Source: Zygaena filipendulae
Taxonomy: Eukaryota > Arthropoda > Insecta > Lepidoptera > Zygaenidae
Reading direction: 5' to 3'
Length of the DNA: 64,000 bases
Assembly (NCBI GenBank): GCA_907165275.2
Contig: OU015659.1
Location: forward strand, 11,884,501-11,948,500
The number at the start of each line of letters is the position of its first letter. Position 1 is the stretch's first letter. Both the position numbers and the translations under genes were made by a program. The notes under the pieces are model-generated. The model did not search any database, had not been told where the DNA came from, and worked only from the letters and a program-made list of their open reading frames with translations. Below, one piece after another: positions 10,635-22,621 of this stretch.

Positions 10635-10929
10635 CTTAATAGTTAATAGAAAATCTGAATACCCATACAGCTTTTCTATTAACGAGCGGTACGGTATAAG
10701 ATTAACATGAGAAGCTTTAAAACAATTCTTCTTAGTTACTTCAAAGTTTCTTTCAAACAATAAGCGAACAGACGGCAACAGAAGGGAACATAGCAATAAT
10801 TGTTAACGATCGCAAAGTTACACGACGAGAGACCGAAAGAAATCGGAGGGAATGAGGCAACTTCATGAATTCCTTATTACATCAAAGCCGCCTTAGAAAA
10901 TAACTTTTCTGTTTTCATGTTTCTTATTT

Positions 10930-11040
10930 ACTAGCTGTTCGCCGCAGTTTCACTCGCGTTGATTTCGGAGTTCCCGTGGGAATTAGGAATAAAAAGTATA
11001 TACCTTATGTCCTTTACTGTACCTATACTTGTCAACGTGT
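10930..11040 (-). repeat. Helitron-like fragment
   Basis: CTAGCTGTTCGCCGCAGTTT, then CGGAGTTCCCGTGGGAATTA; the remainder is truncated by the next element. Confidence 0.65.
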
Positions 11041-11054
11041 ACGCAAAATTTCTT

Positions 11055-11450
11055 TTCATTACTCATACTCGGAAAGTAGGTCTGAAGTTGTCTGAGAAGC
11101 GGGTTGAAAGTAACCCTTTTCAGCCCTAGGGAGAATCGCTTTCAACTGACAACTGTCAAATTATTAAAAAAAAACTAGGTCTATTTTCACATTTCTATTG
11201 AACCATGTTCCAACTTTCTATACAGCCAGCGCGATGTAAAATTGAAATAACGTAAAGTTTAAGTAGGTATTAATTAAAATAAAATTCACTCATTTTTTCT
11301 TTAGCTAATTCCTATTTTTATTTTGACTTTCCTTGCATTCGTAATGAAAAGTACAGTGTTATCCTCGGGAGAAAGACTTATTTAGTCCCTCGATCTATTG
11401 GCGCCCTCCCTACTAACTTTCACCCCTAAGATAACAATGTACTATTAAGC
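11055..11450 (+). mobile_element. TIR repeat family AA, copy 1
   Basis: Begins TTTTCATTACTCATACTCGG and includes GCATTCGTAATGAAAAG near 11335, an inverted match of the start, with flanking sequence continuing to a CCTAAGATAACAATGTAC end. A second, nearly identical copy lies at 24458-24990. Confidence 0.6.
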
Positions 11451-11569
11451 TCGGTTGGATAGTTAAGGATTGAAAGCATAACAAGGAAACAAACAAACAT
11501 ACATGCATCGGTATTTGACAGATTTATAATAATTGAGAGTAACTTAGGTTTAAATTCTACATCCATTGA

Positions 11570-12257
11570 TATCTATACATATAAAATGCTTTGTCCTGTA
11601 TGAGTGACTGACGGATCAACGCGCAGCCTAACCCGCTGATCGTAGAGACCTGAAACTTGGAGGGTGCGTTCTTTGTATCACCGCTAAGAGGGTGAAAAGC
11701 GATTGCAAAGTTTGTGCTTTTGGTTACGACATCTGCATGCGTGAACGGCTGGACTAATTTAGAATAGAATAGAATAGAATAGAGGTTTATTTGGTATCAA
11801 AATTGAACCCAACCTAATTAACTAAGTGATTTAAAAAAAAGATAAGGTACCAAAATGGCCATGTTTCGCTAACTCTTTTTTGTTGTATTTGTTATTGTAT
11901 GGAGAAGGACATTAAGAAAGAAGTTTGGAGTTCCTGCAGCAATTCCGAAACTCACGCGGGTGAATCTCCGAAACGGTTGGACCGATTTTGAGGGTATTTT
12001 TACTGCCAATTAGCTGATATTATAAGAAGTAATTTAAGCTACTTTGGAATTCCTGCAGTAATTCCGAAACTCACACGGATGGAACCACGCTAGTTTAATA
12101 AAGGTATGTATGAATACGAATGTGAGTTTGTTTGTTACACTTTCAGGCTCCCTCAATCGATAATTATGAAAGTTTAAGGATATATGGTACCTACTTTTAT
12201 TTCAGAATTCCCGCAGGAACTTCGAAAACCGCGGGTGAAACCGCAGGGAACAGCTAC
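11570..12257 (+). repeat. Helitron-like variants plus LINE tail
   Basis: 11575-11755 is the variant with ATGCTTTGTCCTG and CTGAAACTTGGAGGGTGCG. 11762-11830 is an (AATAG)n LINE tail in reverse. 11920-12095 and 12120-12257 are partial forward copies, the last ending GGTGAAACCGCAGGGAACAG. Confidence 0.55.
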
Positions 12258-12375
12258 TTTTACTGCGATTTGCATTGATAGGTCGACTGACCTAAAACTG
12301 ACTATAGTTTCTCCTGGTATGCCTACCTGGTATTAAAATGTCTCATTGATGGTTCCGATAGAAGTGGAATATACA

Positions 12376-12636
12376 ATTGGGTATTTTCCAGGGTATGAAA
12401 ATCAAAATTCTAATTAGTCCGTCAGTTAGAGCTTTTTCAAATTAATGAAAATAAATATAGATAAAGCGCATTAAAGTTTAGGGTGCCCGTACAAACTGCA
12501 TCGTGTTGTGAGGTCACGCGAAATTTCAACTCAATGTATCGCCGTTATTTTTTGATTACGTTAAAAAAGTAAAAATACGTCCAATATTTTTTACTAATCT
12601 ACACGACGGACTAAAAAAAATTTAAGCAAAGAAGCC
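12376..12636 (+). mobile_element. MITE-A copy, long-TIR variant
   Basis: Starts GGGTATTTTCCAGGGTATGA, then AATTCTAATTAGTCCGTCAG. One palindrome is lost and the other reduced to GTGAGGTCACGCG; the GATTACGTTAAAAAAG block and CGACGGACTAAA end are kept. Confidence 0.7.
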
Positions 12637-12768
12637 AACTTGTATCAAATAAATATCACAGGTAGCGTATATATACACATATATGCGTGTACGCTATTCG
12701 GAAAATGGCGTGTTTGATATCTTTGCCCGCGCGCTGCCGCATTGCTATGACAGCACCGTAAGGGCGAC

Positions 12769-12918
12769 GCCACAGTCTCAGCGGCGGCGGCAGCGGCAAA
12801 AACAAATGGTAGACAACATAAGAAGTAGTCCACAGCTCGCGCCGCTAATAGCTGTGGCCGACTTCGTATGTTGTCTACCATTTGTTTTTGCTGCCGCCGC
12901 CGCTGCAAAGACTGTGGC
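12769..12918. repeat. GC-rich foldback element, 150 bp
   Basis: GCCACAGTCT, a (CGG)n run and AAACAAATGGTAGACAACAT in the left arm pair with ATGTTGTCTACCATTTGTTT, a (GCC)n run and AGACTGTGGC in the right. The arms are about 65 nt. Both strands are open over it, so apparent Gln/Ala-rich ORFs here are by-products of the palindrome. Confidence 0.75.
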
Positions 12919-13355
12919 CAGGGGGTAATTCGCTCTAGAAATAAACAATACTCCGTTCGTCCGTCCCGTATTGGCACGACATTCGAATCGGTTTGATGTT
13001 TGATTGAAACAATTATCTACTTATCTACAGATAAACAGGTGTTTATTGATTGTTGATTTCTCATAAATTATAATAGAAAAGGTCATTCGTGAACGTGACC
13101 TGACTTTGCGTTTTATGAATGTAAAATGTTATGTACTTGTACAATTTGAATATGAATGGACCGAGCAATGTTATAGTAAACTTGTAACGTGGTGGCCTTG
13201 CTTTTTCTTCTTATGAACTTTCGCACCACCAAACCATTGTGCTATAATAGTTTACAAAATATTTCGCGAAGCTCTCGAAGGGCACCGGAGACATCAGCTC
13301 GAAACGTACCTATATCTTCTTGTGCACATAAGGTACCGCCACTGCAAGAATAAAG

Positions 13356-13570
13356 GGACGCAGATAAGCAATAACATGTTAACCCACAAAATTAAGTTAT
13401 CAATTCAGAACGATTTATTGAGAGTTAGGGAACGTTATTACATTGCTTAAATATGTAACTAAATATTGAACATAAAAATGTTGATACAAAATGGCGCTCC
13501 TACTTTTAAAACACGATTTACTCAAAATTTCTCCAGTGTGGGTTAACACACTATTGCTTATCTATGTCCA
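13356..13570 (-). mobile_element. MITE-B copy
   Basis: Begins GGACGCAGATAAGCAATAAC and ends ATTGCTTATCTATGTCC, with the second TIR segment GTTAACCCACA inside. About 30 bp of the centre is deleted relative to the other copies. Upstream, 12930-13350 shows no recognised element. Confidence 0.85.
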
Positions 13571-13932
13571 AAGTTACAATGTCTGATACAGCAAAATTAC
13601 ACGCAAATCTATTATTACTTTTTTATCGACGCGAATAAAGTAAAGACTGAGCCTAGTCGTCCACTAAACGGATGGCTAGTTAGTCGTCCGCTTAACGCGA
13701 AATGTATTGATCTTTCCAAAAGTTCTTTTTTTGTTACGAGACTTGCACGCCGAATGAAAATCTTTTTATAGTCGATATAGAATTTTTATCTAAAAATAAA
13801 TTATATATATCACTATAAAATTGTAAATACCGTTAGATTATAATCTATCTCGCGAGATTGTAAATTGTCAAATATCGTGAACCGTAACATTGTTTTTCAA
13901 CTTCACAAACTTTTGCTCTTTATAATCTTTCT

Positions 13933-14167
13933 AATATCTAATATATATAAATCACGTGTCACGTTGTTTGTCCGCGATGGACTCCGAAACTACTGAACGG
14001 ATTTTGATAAAATTTTGCAACCATTTATAATATGGTCCAACTTAAAAGATATGATAGTTTTTATCCCGGAATTCCCTCGGGAACTGAAGGACATAGAGTA
14101 CTTTTTTCCCGCAACCTCCGCGGGAACTCCGAAATTACCGCGGATGAAATCTCGGGGGACAGCTAGT
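13933..14167 (+). repeat. Helitron-like copy
   Basis: Starts TATCTAATATATATAAATCA, has GAACTCCGAAATTACCGCGG and ends GGGGGACAGCTAG followed by T. The following 14170-14700 shows no gene or repeat I can name. Confidence 0.7.
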
Positions 14168-14703
14168 AGGTATTAGTATGGATTTAGCTAAGACTAAGAC
14201 CAACCAACGTCACGTAAGAAACAACAACCTTCTCCCTAAGAAGTTTTCTGATTTCAATCCCACTTGAAAATGTAATTTGTTTCAAGTTACAAGTCATCAC
14301 CAACAAATAAATCAGTGATAAACAGTTAAGTAAGTTTGTTTCCCGCTTATAGAACTTGGATTATTTAGATTGTTGAACAAAAACAAAGTTATATAAATTG
14401 TGTGTTAGGTAGAGATTTCGAGAAGTCGTTTACGTACCTTATACTTCTGATTTTATTCTTTAATCTAGTCTAGACGTATAAATAAAAATGAAGTGTCTGT
14501 TTAATTTCATATTTCATTTTATACAAACATGAGTTAACAAAAAAAAATATATAATTCAATATCTATGACAATATTATGAGTACAAACGACAGAGGTGTTT
14601 GTGTGGCGCATCTCTATGACCAAAAACGACACTGCCTCAGCATGTTGCTATGAGTGCGGGCACTCCTAGCGCTGATTTTCAGTCAGGACCGGAGATTCAC
14701 AAA

Positions 14704-14940
14704 TGGACGCAGATAAGCAATAACATGTTAACCCACAAACTTAAGTTATTGATTCAGAACGATTTATTGAGAGTTAGGGAACGTTTTTTAATTATGTGTT
14801 TAAATTATTACATTGCTTAAATATGTAACTAAATATTTAACATAAAAAATGTTAGCACAAAATGGCGCTATACTTTTAAAACACGATTTACTCAAAATTT
14901 CTCCAGTGTGGGTTGACACACTATTGCTTATCTATGTCCA
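14704..14940 (-). mobile_element. MITE-B copy
   Basis: TGGACGCAGATAAGCAATAA to TTGCTTATCTATGTCCA, full length. The central block AACACGATTTACTCAAAATT is conserved with the other copies. Confidence 0.88.
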
Positions 14941-15212
14941 AATATTTTTATTATATTCCACTGATTTTTTTTATTACATAATAAACGTACATAATAACTA
15001 TTCTAAATATATGTATATTTACAGTAGTCTAATATTAAAAACACAGTAGATACCTAGTGGTGAGTATTAATGTTTTTAAAGTAATCTTCCAAAGAATCAT
15101 CAATATTATATTTAAAACAAAAACGTACCTATATATTTATTTCCAAACGGTGACTAACCTTATACATGTGTAAGAACGGAACGTTCCCAAAAGGAAATAA
15201 TTTGCATAATCC

Positions 15213-15318
15213 GATTGACATGTGATTTATTATATTAATCATGAGTAAAAGTACTCACGCTGATCGGCGATGTTTGGCATCGCCAGCTGAGTGGGCGTTC
15301 TGAAATCACATGTCAATA
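15213..15318. repeat. Hairpin-forming inverted repeat
   Basis: ATTGACATGTGATTT at 15214-15228 is perfectly inverted at 15303-15317. Inside it GGCGATG pairs with CATCGCC around a TTTGG-like turn, and the intervening arms partly pair too. No target duplication is evident, so it could be a small MITE or a hairpin RNA locus. Confidence 0.55.
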
Positions 15319-15589
15319 CGATTAGTGTCATAGGAACAGGGTAGCAGCAGTCGTTGTGGCCACAGCGTGACGTTCGCTTAATTTGAACACGCATCTTGCA
15401 AAGTATCGGGTTAAAGAGCATTTTATTGTTTTTTTTTTCCGAACATTCGAGTTAGATGAAACAAAGCCTTTATTTTGCTACAAGCTAAGCTTAATCTGAC
15501 TTTGAAAACCGCATGGTAATCCGTTCGGTACATTCGGAGATTATCGCAAACAGACAAACAGGCGGTCAGACAGAAAATAATTTTAAAAC

Positions 15590-15715
15590 TTTTTTTTGTC
15601 TTTTATCGCTATATTTATATATATTTTTAAGTCTTTTTTCATCGCCCCCTCTCAACCTATTGTAAAAATATTCAATGTACAGAATCGCCGATTCTACTCT
15701 TTTATAAATATAGAT
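15590..15715 (-). repeat. Helitron-like variant EE, fragment
   Basis: Reverse copy of the sequence at 43023 and 46331: ATTCAATGTACAGAATCGCC then GATTCTACTCTTTTATAAATA, with CATCGCCCCCT inside. Confidence 0.65.
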
Positions 15716-15739
15716 TGTATAGATTGGTTATCTGTTGGT

Positions 15740-15961
15740 TGTTTGAATAAAATAGTGAAAAAGAACAACAGCAAAAGAGCAACATTCTCGGAAAGGGTGA
15801 ATTGTATCTGTAAAGTGTTTAAAGTGTCAATCATCAGTGCTTTTACCCCGCCCATACGAAACGTTTTGCGCGATATAAATGAGCTGAATCAAAGTCTATT
15901 ACAGGTGCAATACTTATGTAGGTTAGAATCACACAACATTCTATCGCTGTGCAATAGCTAA
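15740..15961 (+). other. Unassigned open reading frame
   Basis: About 74 codons are open after the repeat at 15590-15715 and end in TAG/TAA near 15961, with stretches such as ATFSERVNCICKVFKVS and NVLRDINELNQSLLQVQYL. No start or splice site fixes it and I recognise no family. It may be a relic of a mobile element. 15962-16370 holds nothing else I recognise. Confidence 0.15.
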
Positions 15962-16369
15962 AACATTCGGTTTACAGCCAACCGAGGGCCTTGATTATAT
16001 TTGTATCGTCACTTGTCACCTCCATTCATGTGTATACCTGTAAGGGCCGGCGATTCTGTTCTTTGTTAGCGTTGCGTTTAAAAAGTGCAAATATTGGTTC
16101 TTTGAGCCGAACAAATATTTAAACTGAATGACGTGATATCAAGCATTTTTGGGGATAATATTATAGGGAGAGGCTGGGTACCTGAATGCTTGAGTATGTT
16201 AAAATTATTAACTAAATTAGTGAAGTACCGTCAAAGTTGAGGGTTGCGTCTTGTGGTAGATATAGCCACGCTTTGTAATATGTATGGGGTAGTGAAAGAA
16301 GAGAAGAAATAAACTCTTTATACAAAGCACCCGGGTCATTTTGACAAAAACACAAAATATTGTCATATC

Positions 16370-16530
16370 CGTGACACTTTATACAAAGCGAACCGATTTG
16401 ACTCTCCACTACTACTGCGGGCGGCTCGTGTGCACACGCGTAGGGTGTGTGCGTGCGGCGTAGGGCTCGCGGCGGGGCGCGGCGAGCGGCGGGGGGAGAT
16501 TGCCACATTCAAGTTGATATTGTCCGTCAC
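16370..16530 (-). repeat. GC-rich dispersed repeat, copy 2
   Basis: Reverse-oriented copy of 6535-6700: TTGACTCTCCACTACTACTG, GCGTAGGGTGTGTGCGTG, GGCGGGGCGCGGCGAGCGGC. From 16540 to 16890 nothing is recognised. Confidence 0.6.
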
Positions 16531-16892
16531 AGCAGCGACAGCCTACACCGACCGCTATCACCTCCGTCATGTGATAAGACTAGTCTCACCTGCTCTTTCT
16601 ACCCTAAGTCATAAGTACCTTTCTAAAATATTATAAATAAAAAAAAATCGACAGGAAAAAATTTAAAACAAGGTAAATACAAATATCGATGATAATTCTG
16701 CAGCAAATAAACTTTATACCAAATAGTTTAAACAAAAAGTCTCAAAACTTTTCACAGTTTTCAGCCATAATAAAATTCTTCATAGTATACCTGTATCTAC
16801 CTACATTGCAATGCAATACTGCAAGACTTACCATTTACCAACTTACAAGAATTTAGCTTGTTTTATATATTAAATTTATATAGTATATCTAT

Positions 16893-17205
16893 ATACTAGC
16901 TGTCCCGCGCGGTTTCCCCCGCGTTAATTTCGGAGTTCCCGCGGAATTGTTCCATACAAACTTTACCCCCCTTTTTTAACCCCTTGGAGGTTGAACTTCG
17001 AAAAATACTTTCTTATCGGGTGCCTACATCTTAAATCATGTTTGTATAAAATTATTGTAATTGTGGTTGTCTCTGTGTCCAAATAAATGCCTTTTCTTTC
17101 TTTCTTTCTATACAAAGAACACACCCTCCAAGTTTCAGTTCTCTACAATCAGCGGTTTAGGCTGTGCGTTGATTGTCACTTGTCAGTCAGTCATTCAGGA
17201 TAAAG
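16893..17205 (-). repeat. Helitron-like variant with nested LINE tail
   Basis: Starts CTAGCTGTCCCGCGCGGTTT and ends in the block with CACCCTCCAAGTTTCAG and TTGATTGTCACTTGTC. A LINE 3' end (CCAAATAAATGCC plus CTTTCTTTCTTT) at about 17041-17108 splits it. Confidence 0.65.
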
Positions 17206-17215
17206 GATTTTATTT

Positions 17216-17452
17216 GAACGCAGATAAGCAATAACATGTTAACCCACAAAATTAAGTTATTGCTTCAGAACGATTTATTGAGAGTTAGGGAACGTTTTTT
17301 AATTATGTGTTTACCTTATTACATTGCTTAAATATGTAACTAAATATTGAACATAAAAAACGTTGCCACAAAATGGCGCTCCTACTTTTAAAACACGATT
17401 TACTCAAAATTTCTCCAGTGTGGGTTAACACACTATTGCTTATCTATGTCCA
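17216..17452 (-). mobile_element. MITE-B copy
   Basis: GAACGCAGATAAGCAATAAC to ATTGCTTATCTATGTCCA, full length. From 17460 to 17935 no gene or repeat is recognised. Confidence 0.87.
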
Positions 17453-17939
17453 TTTATACCTGTCCTATATAGATTCCACAATCGATTCATTTGTATATGA
17501 ATTTATATCAAAAGTTTTTTTCATAGCGGGTGGTTCTATTTTCACCCCCGAACTCGATCCTGTTCATTCATACTGAAACATAATCCAAACTCAAAACATC
17601 TTTCAACCGTCGACGCGGCATAATTTGTTGTAATACCATAATTCTATCGTCGAATTGTTAAAACGAGCCTAATTAAATTATAAATAGCAAGATTCCAACA
17701 ACAAAGCAAAACAATTCGTGTTAAACGAGCAAAAACAAGCTAGGCTTTCAATTACGGCATGTTTAAGTACCTACTTTCTTAGTGAAACTGTATTTAACGT
17801 CTCAAATGTTAAGCGAATAAAATAATAATGATGAAAAGGATCTTAATTCTTAAGAATATTATGAAGGCAGTAGGTAATTAATTCTTCCTCTTATTATACA
17901 CACAGACTGACAGTCTTTATTTATGTATCACTAGGTACA

Positions 17940-18350
17940 TAGCATAAAACAAAGTCGCTTCCCGCTGTCTGTCTGTCCCTATATGTATGCTTAGATCTTT
18001 AAAACTACGCAACGGATTTTCATGTGGTTTTCACCAATAGATAGAGTGATTCACGAGGAAGGTTTATATCTATATTTTATCCTGAAATTCCCGCGGGAAC
18101 TCCGAAATTACCGCGGGTGAAACCGCGGGGGACAGCTAATTAAAAATATATTATAATAGCCGTTCGCCACGGTTTCACCCGCGATAATTTCGGAGTTCCC
18201 GCGGGAATTCCGGGACAAAAGTACTCTATGTTCTTCTTTGTATCTCTGACAACTTGTACCCAAAATTTCATGATCATCAGTTGAGCCGTTGTTGCGTGAA
18301 AGCGTAACAAACAAACAAACTCACTTTCTCATTTATAATATTAGTACCTA
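17940..18350. repeat. Two Helitron-like copies head to head at their 3' ends
   Basis: 17940-18139 is forward (GCGGGTGAAACCGCGGGGGA then CAGCTAA). 18158-18350 is reverse (GCCGTTCGCCACGGTTTCAC to AACAAACAAACAAACTCAC), only 20 bp away, so the two 3' hairpins face each other. Confidence 0.7.
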
Positions 18351-19318
18351 AGGATATCGGTTCCCATAAAGTCAGTAAACTACACAAGTATATAAGAAGT
18401 AAGCAAACTCCGGACTTTGCATCGCATTATTATTAAGTTAAAATAACATTTTTTTTGTTAAAATAAAATAAATTTAAATTGTTTAAAAATTTCCATATTA
18501 TAGAAAAATTTTCGCGAATTAAGGAAACTGTAATCGGGGCTGTCGAATATAAAACCCCACTCGGACGTTCCGCGGTTGAGCTCAAAACTCGGATAAGTAC
18601 TTAAATCCGGGTAAACCCGGACAAATAGCAACCCTACACAGTAATGACGTTTATTGTCCCGGCTAATACGACTCGAGGGACATTTCGGCGGGACTGGAAG
18701 GTGTTAGTGCCGTCATTAATTTTTGTGTTAAAAATAAACAAATGTAAAAGCGAAATTTTTGGTGGGTTTTTTAAAAGTGTTTTTTCAATGTGTTCTTTTG
18801 CAGTTTTTACTTAGGTACTCATTAAAATATAAACGTCACCTGGAGCTGATTTCTACGTTATCCACCAAGAGCTCCCAAAAAGACATTTCAATCTGTTCCT
18901 ATAGCACCATGAACTTTATTTTCAAATTGCATAATATACGACTAATAAAAAGGTTGTCTGGAAAGTAAGTGGTTGAAAATCCTTTACTATATAGAATCAA
19001 ATCAAATCAAATATGCTTTTTTAATACAGTTGCTCAAAAAGTGGCATATTGCAGGGACGTATAGTGTTCGGGAAGTGGGCTATTACATACTCGAGCTTTT
19101 TCTTTACCTTTTCCGAACTCGTGCGTTCTCTTTCCCAACTGTCAAAAATGGCGAAACGACTTTGACACACTTTTTGTATTGCGCAACGTAGGTTTCGTAT
19201 TACTAATACGACTAGCGCCATCTCTTGATCACAGTTGGAACTTAGTTGAGTTTGTGTTTTTATTATTTTACTAAATTTCTTCATTTTTTTCGCAACTGTA
19301 TTAAAAATAGTTGTTCAG
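18351..19318. other. Intergenic stretch, no gene recognised
   Basis: Includes a moderately GC-rich block 18530-18720 and an (AATCA)n run at 19000 that opens a repeat-like segment with TTCGGGAAGTGGGCTATTAC and ACTAGCGCCATCTCTTGATC. I see no exon with supporting splice sites. Confidence 0.4.
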
Positions 19319-19323
19319 TACAC

Positions 19324-19396
19324 GTGCGGAACCGTCATTGCAAAGAGTTCCGGTTGCAATTTGTCGGAACTCTTTGCAATGACAGCCTTTCCGCAC
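19324..19396. repeat. Short inverted repeat
   Basis: GTGCGGAA, GTCATTGCAAAGAGTTCCG pairs with CGGAACTCTTTGCAATGAC, TTCCGCAC around a 12-nt loop. Stem of about 27 bp with small bulges. Confidence 0.65.
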
Positions 19397-19929
19397 TTGC
19401 AATGAAATATACTATATTGCCCCAGAAGAGAAAATAAAAACTATGTCTTTGTTTAGTTTTTATTTGGTCTGAGGTTGAAAATGGTTTACAAATTTTGATG
19501 TGGCTGTTAATTTTATTAATTATAATTCCAGCCAGTTACTTTTTTCTGTGATTGTTTACAACAATAAATTAAACAAAGAGGTCAACCTAACAAAACGTTT
19601 TAACTATAGATCTTCCATGGTCCGGCCAACCGGATGACGGAAAAAAAAAATCGAAAAAGCGAAAAATCACTTATTAAGTGATAAAACTGCGTCTGTAATT
19701 AGATTTATTTATTAAAAAAAAATGTAACAAACTGTGTACGTATAGGTACATGCATATTACATTATAGAGTAGGTACTAGGTCGGTACGTATATTCTCGTC
19801 TATTTGAATAAAAATGCATTTATAGTTAAACGACTTTTGTACCTACACAATAGTAAAATAATATTACACGTAATCCACCCATCCCAACTAAGCAGAGCTT
19901 GTTCTATGAGCAGTACCAGATAACGTACA

Positions 19930-20124
19930 GGGCCCTTATGGCTTATTCACCATGATCAAAACACACCGCGCTAAGATAAGACGCCGCAAAAAACTGTCTT
20001 TCCCTCGTAAATCGTAATCAAACAAGTTAAACTGCAAAAAAATACATTTACAACGTTTGGAAATGCGTCTTTAGGACGCGCGTTATGGGCAAGGAATGTT
20101 GTTGGGCATAGTGAATAAGGGCCC
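19930..20124. mobile_element. TIR element with GGGCCC ends
   Basis: GGGCCCTTATGGCTTATTCA at the left matches CATAGTGAATAAGGGCCC at the right. Inner part is unique and non-coding. The next 150 bp (20127-20270) carry a further imperfect AGGCAGG/CCTGCCT inverted pair. Confidence 0.6.
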
Positions 20125-20547
20125 AGGCAGGTAACTTACTCAGATTCAATATTGCCCATCCTGCCAAGCGATTAAAAAGTAAATTTTCCAATACAAATTC
20201 TTCAATACTACCGATTTATTTAGGGTCAAAGAATTTTCTAGATTGGGCATTGCCCACCCTGCCTCCCGCTACGGCTATGATCTCCAAGTCACAGAATACT
20301 ATACTATATTACCCAGGTGAACCGATCGGGTCACTTTTGTTTAGACGAAGACCGAATTTAGTTGAGGCTCAAGCTAATTTTAATTCGTGATTAGATAACA
20401 TTGTGACATCGGCCCTCCAACGTGAATCACGTTCCTATTCTGAGTTACGTATAATTCGATATCGATTAAATTCGATGTGAAAGAACAGTGAAGTAGCATT
20501 TGTTCAGGTAATCGAAATTCAGGTCCTGAATTACTAGTATTTAATAC

Positions 20548-20755
20548 TAGCTGTTCCTCGCGATTTCACCCTCGTTAACTTTGGAGTTCCCGCGGGAATT
20601 CCGGATTACAATATAGCCGATATTACTCAAGGATAATATAGCTTTCTAATGGTGAAAGAATTTATGGAATCGGTCTAGTAGTTTTTGACTTAAATCGTTA
20701 CAAAACAAACAAACAAAATATCAAATCTTTCCTCTTTATAATATAATTAGTGTAG
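20548..20755 (-). repeat. Helitron-like copy
   Basis: CTAGCTGTTCCTCGCGATTT, GGAGTTCCCGCGGGAATTCC, then AATATAGC, GCTTTCTAATGGTGAAAGAA and AAACAAACAAACAAAAT. Same subfamily as 1-305. Confidence 0.75.
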
Positions 20756-20782
20756 AAGAAAAACAAAGTAGTTGATGACTTA

Positions 20783-20957
20783 GGCCCGCCGCCCATTGTG
20801 ACTTTTTGTCGACGTGACTTTCTGTCACTTAGTCAAGTGCAATGAAAACTATACTGAGTGCGCTCATTATGGTGACGTGACAATACGGTGACCTCAGTAT
20901 AGTTTTCATAAGTGACAGAAAGTCACGTCGACAAAAAGTCACAATGGGCGGCGGGCC
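20783..20957. mobile_element. Foldback element with TTA target duplication
   Basis: A 48-bp perfect inverted repeat (GGCCCGCCGCCCATTGTGAC at the left end and its complement at the right) flanks a 79-nt centre whose ends also pair. TTA is duplicated at 20780-20782 and 20958-20960. A 3-bp TTA duplication is the PIF/Harbinger preference. 175 bp, non-coding. Confidence 0.8.
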
Positions 20958-21381
20958 TTACACAATGGTTGTAGACGGGTGGAAGTCGTATCGAGTATTC
21001 GCGTGTTTATTATTCGCAACCATTATTCAGCAGCCATTTTGTTTACTCAAATAAACAAATTGGTTATTGAGACAGAACCGTAATTTATCTCCGGGAACAA
21101 TCTAACATTTGGCGTTTCGCCATGCTTAATGAAGTTAAGAAGAATAACTAACCTCGAAATTCACGCAGTGAACTAACAGGGAACAGGTACTGACCCTTCA
21201 GAATAGGTTCTCGATCTCGCCTCATCACATTCGCCACTCCCACGTCGACCCAAATCAATATTTAATTGTAACACTCGACGCGTATAGCCCATATTGAGTG
21301 ATCATTACCAATCAACCGCATCTAATTAGGGGCGGCTGATATTAAATTACCAGTTACCTCGGCCATTTGTTTTCGTGAAGG

Positions 21382-21463
21382 TCAGTGAACTGGTGTTTGT
21401 GTGGTGTGAACTTGACTCTTGACTGTTTGATCTGACTAAGTTGGAAAGTTCAGTGAGCTGAAG
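21382..21463 (+). promoter_or_regulatory. Possible transcription start and leader exon
   Basis: TCAGT at 21382-21386 fits the arthropod initiator, and GAGCTGAAG|GTAGGG 78 bases later fits a donor. The intervening text has no long ORF. It could be the non-coding first exon of the PDZ gene, whose first coding exon begins just after an acceptor at 26161-26163. This is inference; RNA evidence is needed. From 21470 to 22360 nothing is recognised. Confidence 0.3.
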
Positions 21464-22364
21464 GTAGGGAAGTCATGAATTGAAAATCTTTTTGACTTAA
21501 ATGTAGTTTTAACTTTTTAGAACTCTCTAGCTGTTGTTTGTGATTTGATTCGATTTAAAGTTTGGGGTTCTTACTTACTTACATGGAAATATATTTATCA
21601 TGAGAGCATTCTGCTGGTATCTATTTCGCTACCTTTTTTTAATATTGTGTACGTTTAGATACACCATGTATTACTTGATCGTGTCTTTGGTACCAATAAA
21701 ACTTTTATTATATTCTTTAAATAATCGAACCCCTCAAATAGTTCTTTCATATTTATGATCATGAAATTTTTTTGGTGTTTTGAACAATTATATTATAAGT
21801 ACCTATTAAAATATATATAATAATGTATAATTATATTGAACGCTTTGCCCTACCACCTGTTTCTGTGTATTTTTGTTTGTCCTTTCGCATAATTGGTTGT
21901 CTGGAAGAGATCGCAACTATGCCATAAGACCGCCATTTGCTTTCTCCTTTTCTTGAGGTACTTACTGTAATGTTATTATTTTATTTGCAATAAAAAAATA
22001 AATAAAATATCATTGGTTTAGAATCGTTTAGAAATAGGAAAATAATTTCTGTAAAGTATCCAAACGATGTAAGCAATTTTAAGATTTTACGAGCTTTACA
22101 AAATTTCGTTTCACCATCAGTATTATCTACGCATTTTTTTGCATTTATTAACTTGATAAAAACGCGTCTCATATTTCGAATATTTCAAAACAAGATACCT
22201 ATGTAATTGTTTGTAATTCAATTGGTACATACCTACTTAAATATTTTTATTTTCATAAACATATTTTTCAAATGTTTTGTGATAAAAAATTCTCCTAAAG
22301 CTAGAAGGTTTACTTAGGGAAGTCGTTCTCAGGTATGTATTGCTAATACGATGTCAATACATAA

Positions 22365-22602
22365 TTGGACATAGATAAGCAATAGTGTGTTAACCCACAT
22401 TGGAGAAATTTCGATTAAATCGTGTTTTAAAATCATATCGTCATTTTGTTTCAGCATTTTTTATGTTTAAATGTTTTTTGGTATTTAAACAATGTAATAA
22501 GGTAAACACATAATTAAAAAACGCTCTATAACTGTCAATAAAGCGTTTTGAATCAATAACTTAATATTGTGGGTTAACATGTTATTGCTTATCTGCGTCC
22601 AA
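22365..22602 (+). mobile_element. MITE-B copy
   Basis: TTGGACATAGATAAGCAATA to GCTTATCTGCGTCCAA; complete TIRs. Confidence 0.88.
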
Positions 22603-22621
22603 TTATGGCCGATGTACCACA

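Noticed and set aside
12645..12977. Ala/Gln-rich ORFs on both strands
   Set aside because: They are the two arms of the GC-rich foldback read in opposite directions.
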